From Burkholderiaceae bacterium (lineage in GTDB: Bacteria > Pseudomonadota > Gammaproteobacteria > Burkholderiales > Burkholderiaceae_C), in the NCBI GenBank assembly GCA_913776825.1, contig CAJYPV010000004.1, positions 90,992 through 154,991 of the forward strand: DNA of 64,000 nt. The letters are read 5' to 3'. This document shows positions 1 to 9,108 of this stretch, piece by piece. The position numbers and the translations under genes are program-made. Every line of letters starts with the position of its first letter. The stretch's first letter is position 1. Under the pieces are notes generated by a model. It was given only the letters and a program-made list of their open reading frames with translations. It made no database searches and was not told the DNA's origin.

Positions 1-164
1 TGCACATAGGCGGCCTTCCACGGCTCGGGACCGAGCGCGCGCAGGAAGGTCGCGGTGTGACTGGTGCCGGCGCCGACCTCCATGTCATAGGGCTGCAGCA
101 AGGCGCAGCCCTGACGAGACCAGTAGTCCTGCAGGCGAAGAATCAATTGCTGGAAAGTCAGCAT
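1..164 (-). CDS. glyQ: Glycine--tRNA ligase alpha subunit (5' end only)
   Basis: The protein begins [20 protein letters not shown] and continues [15 protein letters not shown], the conserved N-terminus of the bacterial GlyQ subunit, which charges tRNA-Gly in the cytoplasm as an alpha2beta2 enzyme with GlyS. Only about 54 codons are in the window and the rest lies beyond base 1. It is transcribed in the same direction as lnt and corC upstream of it, so it may be the third gene of that unit, although 168 bases separate it from the lnt stop. Confidence 0.93.
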   Translation of the reverse strand, partial: MLTFQQLILRLQDYWSRQGCALLQPYDMEVGAGTSHTATFLRALGPEPWKAAYV

Positions 165-332
165 GGGGTCGGTCCGTGGGTCGGGCGTTGGGGGAAAACG
201 CCCGATTCTAAGAGGGGCGACGGCCGGTGAACCGGGCCGTCGATGGGGATGCGCGGGACATGGGCGATCACGCCGGACCACCCCGCCACGGCGGAACCGG
301 GCGGATGCCCGAAGGCGGCCGACGCAGACCGC

Positions 333-1883
333 TCAGACCCGGCGACGACGACGCGCCAGCAGTGCGGGCAGCACGCCCAGCAACACCAGGCCCCACAGCG
401 GCCACAGGCCGGCGGCGCCGAGCCAGCGGGCATACGGGGTGACGCCGTGACGACCCTGAACGGTCACTTCCAGGACGCCGGCCTGCTCGGCCGGCAGCCG
501 GGCCAGCACCTGGCCGCGGTGATCGACATGCGCAGTCGCGCCGGTGTTGGTGGCGCGCACGATCGGTCGCTGGAACTCCAGCGCCCGCATCTGCGAGAAC
601 TGCAGATGCTGGTCCTGCACCATGCGCGGCCCGAACCAGGCCAGGTTGCTGACGTTGACGAAGACCGTGGCGGCCGCATCGCCCTCGTCCAGGGCGCTGG
701 CCACCACATCCTCGCCGAACAGATCCTCATAGCAGATCAGCGGACGCAGCCGCTGTCCGCCCAGCGCCAGCGCGCGCTGATGGGTGCCGCGGGCCTGATC
801 GTCCATCGGGATGTTCATCGCCCTGACGAACCAGTGGAAGCCCGGCGGAATGAATTCGCCGAACGGCAGCAGATGCCGCTTGCCGTAGTCATACGGCTGC
901 GGCGTGCCCAGCCCGACCAGCGAATTGACGAATCCCTGCGATTCGCTGCCCAGGAAGGTCCCCAACAGCAGCGGACGCTGCGCCGCATCACGCTGCAGCC
1001 GCGCCACATGGTCGTCATCCAGCCAGGCCAGCGGCAAGGGCAGCACCGACTCCGGCGTGATGACCAACTGGCCTTGGGACGACTCGATGAGCGTGGTGAG
1101 CTGGTCGAGGTTGTCGTTGAAGCGATCGCGGTCGAACTTCTGATCCTGGGCGATGTTGGGCTGCACCAGCGAGACCTTCAGCGCGCCGGCGTCGCGGGTG
1201 AAGTCCTGCGGCAAGAAGTGCCCAAGCGCGACCACCAGCACCAGACCGCCCAGCAGCGGCCCGCAGCGCGCCGCCAGGGATGACGCCATCAGCGCCGCGA
1301 GCGCGGCAATGCCGTAGACCCCGATCCAGGGCGCGAACACGGCCAGCGGCCCCTGCGCATGGGCATAGCCGCTGGCGATCCAGGGAAAGCCGGTGAACAG
1401 GCTGGCGCGGGCCAGCTCGGCGCCGAGCCAACAGGCCGCGAAAGCCAGTGCCCGCGTCCAGCCCGGTCCTTGCCAGCGGGCGGCCAGCCCCATGGCCAGC
1501 GCGTAGTACAGCGAGAGAAATGCCGCCAGCAGCCCCACCGCCAGCGCCGAGACGGCGGCCGGCAGATGGCCGAAGTCATGCATGCTGATGTAGAGCCACC
1601 ACAGCCCGGAGGCCAGCCAGCCGATGCCGAACATCGCCCCCAGCAGCGCCGCGCGGCGGGGTCGGGTCGCGCGCTCGCCGGGGCCGCCCATGGCGCCCGC
1701 CATGAGCCAGGCCAGCGCCAGCGGTTGCAGCCACCACGTCGGGCTGGGCGAGAACGACGCCGTGTGCAGCACGCCCGCCAGCAAGGCCAGCAGCGGATGG
1801 CGCAGCGCGCGCATCCACGCGGAACCCTCGAACCGGGACGCCGCCGCGGCGCCCGCGGACGGACCTCGTCTGAACCCGCGCAT
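333..1883 (-). CDS. lnt: Apolipoprotein N-acyltransferase
   Basis: Lnt adds the third acyl chain to the N-terminal cysteine of lipoproteins in the inner membrane, using phospholipid as donor. The 516 residues match the family length. The first half has about six to seven hydrophobic membrane segments and the second half is a nitrilase-like domain. The Glu-Lys-Cys triad is visible: E278 in ITPESV, K335 in YGKRHLLPFGEF and C384 in LICYEDLFG, close to the E. coli spacing (E267, K335, C387). The ATG overlaps the corC stop by one base (TGATG), so the two are translationally coupled, a conserved arrangement in proteobacteria. An internal ATG at residue 24 is a possible alternative start because the first 23 residues are poorly conserved in character. 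Confidence 0.95.
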   Translation of the reverse strand: MRGFRRGPSAGAAAASRFEGSAWMRALRHPLLALLAGVLHTASFSPSPTWWLQPLALAWLMAGAMGGPGERATRPRRAALLGAMFGIGWLASGLWWLYISMHDFGHLPAAVSALAVGLLAAFLSLYYALAMGLAARWQGPGWTRALAFAACWLGAELARASLFTGFPWIASGYAHAQGPLAVFAPWIGVYGIAALAALMASSLAARCGPLLGGLVLVVALGHFLPQDFTRDAGALKVSLVQPNIAQDQKFDRDRFNDNLDQLTTLIESSQGQLVITPESVLPLPLAWLDDDHVARLQRDAAQRPLLLGTFLGSESQGFVNSLVGLGTPQPYDYGKRHLLPFGEFIPPGFHWFVRAMNIPMDDQARGTHQRALALGGQRLRPLICYEDLFGEDVVASALDEGDAAATVFVNVSNLAWFGPRMVQDQHLQFSQMRALEFQRPIVRATNTGATAHVDHRGQVLARLPAEQAGVLEVTVQGRHGVTPYARWLGAAGLWPLWGLVLLGVLPALLARRRRRV

Positions 1884-2773
1884 CAGCCGGAACTGTCGTC
1901 GGCTTCGGACACCGGCACGCGGGTGACCTTGAACCAGCGCACCGCGCCGCCGCGGTTGATCATCACCGCGAAGCGCAGGCCGCCGATTTCCACGGTCTCG
2001 CCCCGGCGCGGCACCCGGCCATGCTCATGGGCGACCAGACCGCCGATGGTGTCGAAATCCGCTTCCGACAGCGACAGGCCGAAGACCTCGTTCACGGCGG
2101 CGATGTCCGCATCACCGGCGACGCGGTAGCTGCCGTCGGCCAGGGTGTAGATGCCGGCATCGCCCGCGCCGACATCGGCGTCGAATTCATCCTCGATCTC
2201 GCCGACGATTTCCTCCAGCACATCCTCGATGGTGATCAGGCCGGCGGTGTTGCCGAACTCGTCGATCACGATCGCCAGATGGTTGCGGTTGGAACGGAAA
2301 TCGCGGAGCAATTCGTTCAGGCCCTTGCTCTCGGGCACGAAAACTGCCGGGCGCAGCAGGGCGCGCACATTCAGTTCCGGAGCGCGCTGGAGCTTGAGCA
2401 GATCCTTGGCCAGCAAAATGCCGATGATGTTGTCGCGCTGACCGTCGTGGACGGGAAAGCGCGAGTGGCCGGTGTCGATCACCGTGGCCAGCAGCTCGTC
2501 GACATTCGCATGGATGTCCAGCAGGTCCATGCGCGGCGCGGCGACCATCACATCGCCCGCGCTGAGTTCGGCCATGCGCAGGACGCCCTCGAGCATCTGG
2601 CGCGATTCGGGCGCGATCAGTTCGCGCTCTTCCGCTTCGGCCAGGGTTTCGATCAGCTCGCTGGTGGAATCCGGGCCGGGGTGGAGAAATTCCAGGACGC
2701 GGTCCAGCAGACCACGTTGATCAGGGGCACGCCCGCCGTGTTTGGCGGGCCGACTAGGCTGAGGTTCAGACAC
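1883..2773 (-). CDS. corC: CorC-family CBS-domain protein (magnesium/cobalt efflux or hemolysin C type)
   Basis: Soluble CBS-pair protein of the CorC/HlyC group, with two CBS repeats (about residues 60-190; MVAAPRMDLLDI and IVIDEFGNTAGLITIEDVLE) and a C-terminal CorC_HlyC domain (DTIGGLVAHEHGRVPRRGE). The family is linked to magnesium and cobalt tolerance, and lnt lies directly downstream in many proteobacteria. The frame is open upstream to an ATG at 2821 and beyond. I chose the GTG at 2773, which gives VSEPQPSRPAK and 296 residues, because this matches the usual length and N-terminal pattern. No start has a clear ribosome binding site. Function is inferred from the family. Confidence 0.88.
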   Translation of the reverse strand: MSEPQPSRPAKHGGRAPDQRGLLDRVLEFLHPGPDSTSELIETLAEAEERELIAPESRQMLEGVLRMAELSAGDVMVAAPRMDLLDIHANVDELLATVIDTGHSRFPVHDGQRDNIIGILLAKDLLKLQRAPELNVRALLRPAVFVPESKGLNELLRDFRSNRNHLAIVIDEFGNTAGLITIEDVLEEIVGEIEDEFDADVGAGDAGIYTLADGSYRVAGDADIAAVNEVFGLSLSEADFDTIGGLVAHEHGRVPRRGETVEIGGLRFAVMINRGGAVRWFKVTRVPVSEADDSSG

Positions 2774-3091
2774 TGCAGTGTGTGCCGTCGTTGATGAGGC
2801 GCCAGAATAACCGATTGACATTGAAATTCGCTTGAACCACAGTGTTTCGCCCCCAGCTGGCAAGCCCTCGGCTTGACAGACTGAACCGAGGAAACCTGCA
2901 AGGACGCCGAGCCCATCGACTCAGAATCAGGAAACACCAGGAACTCATTCGACGACCGCCCTCGCGACCCAGCGCGACGATTCACCCGGACCCGCCCGGT
3001 CCGCTGAACGCCCGCCCCGGATCTCGCCCGGACGGCCAGCAGCCCTCGGCGTCCTCCGACGCCACCAGATGCCTCAGAACGGCCCTTCACC

Positions 3092-4219
3092 ATGTCCACC
3101 GCATCCACCGGCGCCCCGGGCGCCCCGACCCTGATCCCCGCGACCATCCTCACCGGCTTCCTGGGCTCGGGCAAGACCACGCTGCTCAAGCGGGTGCTGA
3201 CCGAAACCCATGGCCAGAAGATCGCGGTGATCGAGAACGAGTTCGGCGAAGAGAACATCGACAACGACATCCTGGTCAGCGAAACCCAGGAGCAGATCAT
3301 CCAGCTGAGCAACGGCTGCGTCTGCTGCACCATCCGCGAAGACCTGCGCACCACGCTGTCCGACCTGGCCACCCGTCGCCGCAAGGGTGAACTGGACTTC
3401 GAGCGGGTGGTCATCGAGACCACCGGCCTGGCCGATCCCGGCCCCGTCGCCCAGACCTTCTTCATGGATGACGAGATCGCCGAGACCTTCCTGCTGGATT
3501 CCATCCTCACCCTGGTGGATGCCAAGCATGCGGACGAGCAGCTCAACACCCGCCAGGAAGCGCGCCGCCAGGTCGGCTTCGCGGATCAGATCTTCCTGAG
3601 CAAGACGGATCTGGTCGATGACGCCACCGTCGAGGCCCTGGCCCACCGGCTCAAGCACATGAATCCGCGCGCCCCGCAGCAGCGGGTGCATTTCGGCGAG
3701 GTGCCGATCAAGGACGTCTTCGACCTGCGCGGCTTCAACCTGAATGCCAAGCTGGAGATCGATCCGGACTTCCTGAAGGCCGACGATCACGGACATGACC
3801 ACGATCATGATCACGATCACGGGCATGACCACGCGCACGACCACGACCATGCGCACGGCCACGAGGGCCACGACCACGCGCCGGGCGAGCACTGCGACCA
3901 TCCGCATCATCACCACCATGACGATGATGTGAAGTCCTTCGTTTTCCGCTCCGAGCGCCCCTTCAACCCGGCCAAGCTGGAAGATTTCCTGGGCGCCATC
4001 GTGCAGGTCTACGGACCCAAGATGCTGCGTTACAAGGGCGTGCTGAACATGAATGGCACCGACAAAAAGGTGATCTTCCAGGGCGTGCACCAGCTGATGG
4101 GCTCCGATCTGGGTCCGAAATGGATGCCCGGCGAAGAGAAGATCAGCAAGATGGTGTTCATCGGCATCGATCTGCCCAAGGACATCCTGATGCAGGGGCT
4201 GGAAGGCTGCCTGGCTTAG
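3092..4219 (+). CDS. CobW/COG0523-family GTPase with His-rich metal-binding loop
   Basis: G3E-type P-loop GTPase of the COG0523 group, candidate metallochaperones for zinc or cobalt. Visible features are Walker A GFLGSGKTT (residues 22-30), the family metal site CVCC (C76, C78, C79), SKTD for guanine recognition, and a CobW C-terminal domain from about residue 285. Between them, residues about 233-280 form a His/Asp/Gly-rich stretch with around 25 histidines, typical of metal-buffering members. It lies immediately before dksA, with 120 bases between. The client enzyme cannot be read from sequence, and I found no convincing Zur box upstream. Confidence 0.9.
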   Translation: MSTASTGAPGAPTLIPATILTGFLGSGKTTLLKRVLTETHGQKIAVIENEFGEENIDNDILVSETQEQIIQLSNGCVCCTIREDLRTTLSDLATRRRKGELDFERVVIETTGLADPGPVAQTFFMDDEIAETFLLDSILTLVDAKHADEQLNTRQEARRQVGFADQIFLSKTDLVDDATVEALAHRLKHMNPRAPQQRVHFGEVPIKDVFDLRGFNLNAKLEIDPDFLKADDHGHDHDHDHDHGHDHAHDHDHAHGHEGHDHAPGEHCDHPHHHHHDDDVKSFVFRSERPFNPAKLEDFLGAIVQVYGPKMLRYKGVLNMNGTDKKVIFQGVHQLMGSDLGPKWMPGEEKISKMVFIGIDLPKDILMQGLEGCLA

Positions 4220-4339
4220 TGACACACTGACTGATGACATCGGGCGTGACGGAGGTGGCTACAATCCGCCGCGCTCGAACCTCGGCCCGGCGCCGTTCCG
4301 CGCCGCTTGCAGGTATAAAGAGCCGCTAGGAGAGTGAAC

Positions 4340-4978
4340 GTGAGCAAGACCCCGGCCTCCAAGTCCGCTGCGCCCAAGGCGAGCGGCAAAGCCGCCAAGC
4401 CCGCGGCCGCAGAATCCGAGGCCCTCCTCTCGGCGGACCACCCCGACACCTCGGTTGCCACGCTGGACGCGCCCGTCCGCCGTGCCACCCCCACTTCAAC
4501 CACGAACTCCAAACCCGCCGTGAAGCCCGATCCCAAACTTGCCTCCGCCTGGAAAAACAAGCCTGGTGCCGAACTGACAGACGCCGAAGTGATGGCGATG
4601 CCCGACACCGAGTACATGAATGACAAGCAGGTGGAGTTCTTCCGCGCCAAGCTGACGCAGCTCAAGGAAGACATCCTCTCCAACGCCGGCGAGACCACCG
4701 AGCACCTGCGCGAAGACACCTCCATCGTTCCCGATCCGGCCGACCGCGCCACCATCGAGGAAGAGCACGCGCTGGAACTCCGCACCCGTGACCGCGAGCG
4801 CAAGCTGCTCAAGAAGATCATGCAGTCGCTGGGTCGCCTGGATTCCGGCGAGTACGGCTACTGCGACGAAACCGGCGAGCCGATCGGCCTGGGTCGCCTG
4901 ATCGCCCGACCGACCGCCACGCTGTCGCTGGAAGCGCAGCAGCGCCGCGAGCTGAAACAGAAGATGTTCGGCGACTGA
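4340..4978 (+). CDS. dksA: RNA polymerase-binding transcription factor DksA, cysteine-poor type
   Basis: DksA binds the RNA polymerase secondary channel and works with ppGpp in the stringent response. The core (about residues 85-212) carries the coiled coil with acidic tip (EDTSIVPDPADRATIEEEHA) and the C-terminal globular part. The zinc-finger site is degenerate: where E. coli has CxxC and CxxC, this protein has CDET and SLEA, leaving only C175. Zinc-independent DksA versions like this are known in other proteobacteria. An 80-residue Ala/Lys/Pro-rich extension precedes the core. I chose the GTG at 4340 because AGGAG at 4328-4332 is then 7 bases upstream; the GTG at 4334 would be too close. 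Confidence 0.93.
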   Translation: MSKTPASKSAAPKASGKAAKPAAAESEALLSADHPDTSVATLDAPVRRATPTSTTNSKPAVKPDPKLASAWKNKPGAELTDAEVMAMPDTEYMNDKQVEFFRAKLTQLKEDILSNAGETTEHLREDTSIVPDPADRATIEEEHALELRTRDRERKLLKKIMQSLGRLDSGEYGYCDETGEPIGLGRLIARPTATLSLEAQQRRELKQKMFGD

Positions 4979-5034
4979 GTTCGCGCTCGACGCTCTCTCA
5001 ACCCTAACCGCCAGCGAGAACCGCCATCGACAGC

Positions 5035-6780
5035 ATGACCGACCCCAAAGACGGCGAGAGCTTCTTCCGCAAGGTGGCGCGCTTCGTCGCCAACCCGACG
5101 ACCGACTGGGCGGAGATCAACTCCCGCCAGGACGATCCCGAGGCGGATGCCGCCAAGGCGGAACTGCGCGCCATGGTGGAGCGCAAGCGCCGCAACGACT
5201 TCGTGCGCAAGCGCGAGCTCGACATGCTGCGCCGCATTCGTCGCGAGGGCCTCACGCCCGAGCAACTGGCGGCGCTGGGTGGCCATGCCACCTCCGGCAT
5301 CGATGAGCTGGGCCGCATCAGCGAGATCAGCGGCACCAACCGGGCCGAAGCCAGCGGCGTGGTGAAGGCCAAGATCGACCAGATCGAACAGCAGATGGTC
5401 GGCGAAGGCTTCGTGCCGACGCAGGTGCAGGGCCAGCATCCGCCGGCCTTCTTCGAAACCAGCACCCGCCCGGTCAACTTCGCGCCCACCGATGGCGTGG
5501 GCGGCCGCGTCACCGACTACACCTCGCCCGCGCCGCTGGAGCGGATCGATCTGGCGCCCGCCCGCGCTTCGGTGCGCGGCGGTCTGGCGCCGGCATCGGC
5601 CCCGACGCCGCCTGCGTCCGCACCGATCCCCGAGCTCAAGCAGGCGATCCCGACGCTGAGCTTCCATGTCGAAGACCCGACGCAGGTCGAAGTCAACGAA
5701 GTGGTGCACGACGCCGAGCTGGACGAGGCCGTCATCGCTTTCGCCAACGGCGACTACGAGCACTGCGAACGCAGCCTGTCCGACCTGACCCGCGCCGGCG
5801 GCTCGCGCCACGAGCATGCGGAAACCTGGCTGGTGCTGTTCGATCTCTACCGCGCCACCGGTCAGCAGGGCAAGTTCGAGCAACTCGCGAACGACTATGC
5901 CCAGCAGTTCGGGCTGTCCTCGCCGCAATGGTTCTCGCTGCCCAAGCTGGTGGCCGAGGCGGTGCAGCAGGAACGCGCCCCGCGCGGCAAGGCCAATACC
6001 GTCAGCTGGAGCAGCCCGGAGTACCTGGACGTCGACGCGGTCCTGCAGATGCGCAGCCGCTGCGAAAACCAGCCGCTGCCCTGGGTCATGGACTGGCAGC
6101 ACCTGCGCCAGATCGATCCGGAAGCCTGCGCCCGTCTGCGGGAGGTCTTCCGCGCCTGGGCGCCGCAAGCGCTGGATCTGCGCTGGCTGGCGGGCGACCA
6201 CTTCTTCCAGGTGCTGCGCGACCAGGCCCCGGTCGGCGCGCGGGATGCCGACCCGGTCTGCTGGATGCTGCGCCTGGAAGCGCTGCGCCTGGCCAACCGG
6301 CCGGACCAGTTCGACGAAGTCGCCATCGACTACTGCGTCACCTATGAGGTCTCGCCGCCGTCCTGGGAGAAGGCCGAATGCCATGTCCGCGTCAGCGGCA
6401 ATGGCCTGTCGACCAGCTCGCCCACGCCGACCGTGCAACCGGCCGCGATGGACACCGGCATCGCCTTCCTCGAGTCCACCATCACCGATGCGCTGAGCAC
6501 CGCGGCGCAGATGGAGCTGTCCGGCCAGTTGAGCGGCGACATCAGCGAGACGCTCAACCTGATGACCGAGCAGCTCGAAGCTGCGACGCTGGTCAGCATC
6601 GCCTGCCCCAAGCTGATCCGTCTGGACTTCATGGCCGCCGGCGACCTGCTGAACTGGGTGCTGGCGCGGCGCAGCGAGAACCGCGCGGTGCAATTCACCG
6701 ATGCGCACCGTCTGGTGGCCTTGTTCTTCGGCGCGATGGGCATCAACGAGCACGCCCGGGTCAAGGTGCGGCACGTCTGA
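5035..6780 (+). CDS. Conserved protein with TPR-like region and C-terminal STAS/MlaB-like domain
   Basis: Cytoplasmic 581-residue protein without signal peptide or membrane segment. The N-terminal 120 residues are charged and helical. A Pro/Ala-rich linker follows (about 185-210). Residues about 235-330 look like TPR-type helical repeats (AVIAFANGDYEHCERSLSDL, then AETWLVLFDLYRATGQ). The last 110 residues resemble a STAS domain of the MlaB type (LVSIACPKLIRLDFMAAGDL, then HRLVALFFGAMGI). It lies between dksA and hslVU and is closed by a strong terminator, so it probably forms its own unit. No enzymatic motif is visible. Its function is unknown, and the STAS assignment is by eye. Confidence 0.75.
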   Translation: MTDPKDGESFFRKVARFVANPTTDWAEINSRQDDPEADAAKAELRAMVERKRRNDFVRKRELDMLRRIRREGLTPEQLAALGGHATSGIDELGRISEISGTNRAEASGVVKAKIDQIEQQMVGEGFVPTQVQGQHPPAFFETSTRPVNFAPTDGVGGRVTDYTSPAPLERIDLAPARASVRGGLAPASAPTPPASAPIPELKQAIPTLSFHVEDPTQVEVNEVVHDAELDEAVIAFANGDYEHCERSLSDLTRAGGSRHEHAETWLVLFDLYRATGQQGKFEQLANDYAQQFGLSSPQWFSLPKLVAEAVQQERAPRGKANTVSWSSPEYLDVDAVLQMRSRCENQPLPWVMDWQHLRQIDPEACARLREVFRAWAPQALDLRWLAGDHFFQVLRDQAPVGARDADPVCWMLRLEALRLANRPDQFDEVAIDYCVTYEVSPPSWEKAECHVRVSGNGLSTSSPTPTVQPAAMDTGIAFLESTITDALSTAAQMELSGQLSGDISETLNLMTEQLEAATLVSIACPKLIRLDFMAAGDLLNWVLARRSENRAVQFTDAHRLVALFFGAMGINEHARVKVRHV

Positions 6781-6834
6781 CGACGGCCTGCTGCGACCGG
6801 GTCGCCCGATCCCAGCCCCCTCCCCCACCGACCA

Positions 6835-6860
6835 CGGGGCCATGCACATGGCCCCGTTTT
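6835..6860 (+). terminator. Rho-independent terminator after the TPR/STAS gene
   Basis: CGGGGCCATG pairs perfectly with CATGGCCCCG across a two-base centre and is followed by TTTT. It lies 55 bases after the stop codon at 6780 and separates this unit from hslVU. Confidence 0.85.
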
Positions 6861-6925
6861 CATTTCCGCGTTCAAATGATCGGAAATCAGGGAACCGAAC
6901 CCCCTGCAATTCCTCACCGGCCGAC

Positions 6926-6954
6926 CTTGTGATTCGCCTCACCGGGCCCACGTG
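6926..6954 (+). promoter_or_regulatory. Possible sigma-32 (heat-shock) promoter of hslVU
   Basis: CTTGTGA, 14 bases, then CCCACG fits the RpoH pattern CTTGAAA-N13-14-CCCCAT in its most conserved positions, and lies 27 bases before the hslV start. hslVU is heat-shock controlled in many proteobacteria. The match is partial, so this is an inference. Confidence 0.35.
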
Positions 6955-6980
6955 CTGATGTCATGACGCTCAGGACGACC

Positions 6981-7574
6981 ATGTCTCAAGAATCTTCTCC
7001 CCTGCCGCCGTATCACGGCACCACCATCGTCAGCGTGCGCCGAGGCAACCAGGTCGCGATCGGCGGCGATGGCCAGGTGACGCTGGGCACCATCGTCGTC
7101 AAGTCGACCGCGCGCAAGGTGCGCAAGCTCTACAAGAACCAGGTGCTGGCCGGTTTCGCCGGCGCCACGGCCGATGCCTTCACCCTGTTCGAACGCTTCG
7201 AATCCAAGCTGGAGAAGCATCAGGGCCATCTGGTGCGCGCGGCGGTGGAACTGACCCGCGACTGGCGCACCGACCGCGTGCTGCGCCGTCTGGAAGCGAT
7301 GCTGGCGGTCGCGGATCACAGCGCCTCGCTGATCATCACCGGCAATGGCGATGTGCTGGAGCCGGAGCAAGGCATCGTCGCCATCGGCTCGGGCGGGGCG
7401 TATGCCCAAGCGGCCGCGAAGGCGCTGCTCAACCACAGCGACCTGAGCGCGGTGGACATCGTCAAGCAGTCGCTGGTGATCGCGGGCGAGATCTGCATCT
7501 ACACCAACGGCAACCACACCATCGAAACCCTGGAAGAACGGCCTGAACTCCCGGCCCCCGGAGCCTCCGCATGA
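6981..7574 (+). CDS. hslV: ATP-dependent protease subunit HslV (ClpQ)
   Basis: Threonine peptidase forming the double hexameric proteolytic core of HslUV in the cytoplasm. The catalytic TT motif is in [20 protein letters not shown], so the active nucleophile would be T14 after removal of a 13-residue leader [13 protein letters not shown], longer than the single Met of E. coli. The metal and oxyanion regions ([24 protein letters not shown]) are intact. The start at 6981 is preceded by AGGA at a good distance; an upstream in-frame start at 6963 is less likely. The stop overlaps the hslU start by four bases (ATGA). Confidence 0.97.
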   Translation: MSQESSPLPPYHGTTIVSVRRGNQVAIGGDGQVTLGTIVVKSTARKVRKLYKNQVLAGFAGATADAFTLFERFESKLEKHQGHLVRAAVELTRDWRTDRVLRRLEAMLAVADHSASLIITGNGDVLEPEQGIVAIGSGGAYAQAAAKALLNHSDLSAVDIVKQSLVIAGEICIYTNGNHTIETLEERPELPAPGASA

Positions 7575-8920
7575 GCAGCATGACCCCTCAGGAAATCGTC
7601 TCTGAACTGGACCGCCACATCGTCGGCCAGGCCGATGCCAAGCGCGCGGTCGCGATCGCGCTGCGCAACCGCTGGCGGCGTCAGAAGGTGGACGACAAGC
7701 TGCGCGGCGAGATCACGCCCAAGAACATCCTGATGATCGGCCCGACCGGCGTGGGCAAGACCGAGATCGCCCGTCGACTGGCCAAGCTGGCGGACGCGCC
7801 CTTCATCAAGGTCGAGGCGACCAAGTTCACCGAAGTCGGCTATGTGGGCAAGGATGTGGACAGCATCATCCGCGACCTGGTCGACATCGCCGTCAAGCAG
7901 GAGCGCGAGCGCCAGATGCGCCTGCAGCGCACCCGGGCCGAGGACGCCGCCGAGGAGCGCATCCTCGACGCGCTGGTGCCGCCGCCGCGCACCACCGGCT
8001 TCGCGCCGGCCGAAGGCAGCAGCGCCGCCAGCACCGGCAGCGACAACACCGCCCGGCAGGTGATGCGCAAGCGGCTGCGCGAGGGCCTGATGGACGACAA
8101 GGAAATCGAGATCGAGCTCGCCGAGCCCAAGCCCTCGATGGAGATCCTCGGCCCGCAGGGCATGGAGGAAATGGCCGAGCAGCTCAAAGGCCTGTTCTCG
8201 CAGATGGGTCAAACCCGGCGCAAGTCCCGCAAGATCAAGATCGGCGAGGCGATGAAGCTGCTGGTCGACGAGGAAGCCGAAAAGCTGGTCAACGAGGACG
8301 ACATCAAGACCTCCGCCCTGGCTCATGCGCAGGAGAACGGCATCGTCTTCATCGACGAGATCGACAAGGTCGCCAGCCGCGCTGAGCACGGCGGTGCGGA
8401 TGTCTCGCGCCAGGGCGTGCAGCGCGATCTGCTGCCGCTGGTGGAGGGCACGACCGTCAACACCAAGTACGGCATGGTGAAGACCGATCACATCCTGTTC
8501 ATCGCGTCGGGCGCCTTCCATCTGAGCAAGCCCAGCGACCTGATCCCCGAGCTGCAGGGCCGATTCCCGATCCGGGTCGAGCTGAAGTCGCTGTCGGTGT
8601 CGGATTTCGAGGCCATCCTCTCCAGCACCCATGCCAGCCTGGTCAAGCAGTACCAGGCGCTGCTCGCAACCGAAGGCCTGACGCTGGAACTCAGTGCCGA
8701 TGGCATCCGCCGGCTGGCGCAGATCGCTTTCGAGGTCAACGAGCGCACCGAGAACATCGGCGCCCGGCGCCTGTCGACGGTGCTGGAACGGCTGCTGGAC
8801 GACATCAGTTTCGATGCCCACAAGCATGCCGGCCAGACGATCACGCTGGACGGCCGGGCGGTGGACGACAAGCTGGGCGCGCTGGCGCAGAACGAGGATT
8901 TGAGCCGGTTCATCCTCTGA
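7571..8920 (+). CDS. hslU: ATP-dependent protease ATPase subunit HslU (ClpY)
   Basis: AAA+ unfoldase that feeds substrates to HslV. It has Walker A GPTGVGKT (about residues 57-64), Walker [11 protein letters not shown], the intermediate I-domain (about 110-240) that is variable between species, and sensor/arginine-finger regions ([11 protein letters not shown]). The extreme C-terminus LSRFIL is the conserved tail that inserts into HslV and activates it. The length of 449 residues is normal. It is cotranscribed with hslV through an ATGA overlap and closed by the terminator at 9002. Confidence 0.98.
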   Translation: MSSMTPQEIVSELDRHIVGQADAKRAVAIALRNRWRRQKVDDKLRGEITPKNILMIGPTGVGKTEIARRLAKLADAPFIKVEATKFTEVGYVGKDVDSIIRDLVDIAVKQERERQMRLQRTRAEDAAEERILDALVPPPRTTGFAPAEGSSAASTGSDNTARQVMRKRLREGLMDDKEIEIELAEPKPSMEILGPQGMEEMAEQLKGLFSQMGQTRRKSRKIKIGEAMKLLVDEEAEKLVNEDDIKTSALAHAQENGIVFIDEIDKVASRAEHGGADVSRQGVQRDLLPLVEGTTVNTKYGMVKTDHILFIASGAFHLSKPSDLIPELQGRFPIRVELKSLSVSDFEAILSSTHASLVKQYQALLATEGLTLELSADGIRRLAQIAFEVNERTENIGARRLSTVLERLLDDISFDAHKHAGQTITLDGRAVDDKLGALAQNEDLSRFIL

Positions 8921-9001
8921 TCGGCGGGCGCGCTTGCATGCGGCGCGCCGGTCGCGCCATTGGAGCGATACCGGAGCGCGCATTTCGTCGCTAAAACCGC
9001 A

Positions 9002-9029
9002 ACGCCGGGGCCTCACCCCGGCGTTTTTT
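9002..9029 (+). terminator. Rho-independent terminator after hslVU
   Basis: ACGCCGGGG pairs with CCCCGGCGT across the loop CCTCA, followed by a run of T. It lies about 80 bases downstream of the hslU stop. Confidence 0.92.
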
Positions 9030-9108
9030 CTATGGGCGTTTCACGGGAAATGCATACAGTGGCGCCGCTCACGCTCCGTTCCCTGTCTGCCTGCCCTCCC
9101 GAGTTCCC

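Noticed and set aside
2774..3091. A Zur box between corC and the CobW-type GTPase gene
   Set aside because: No GTTATA-type dyad is present in the gap, so zinc control is not supported by sequence.
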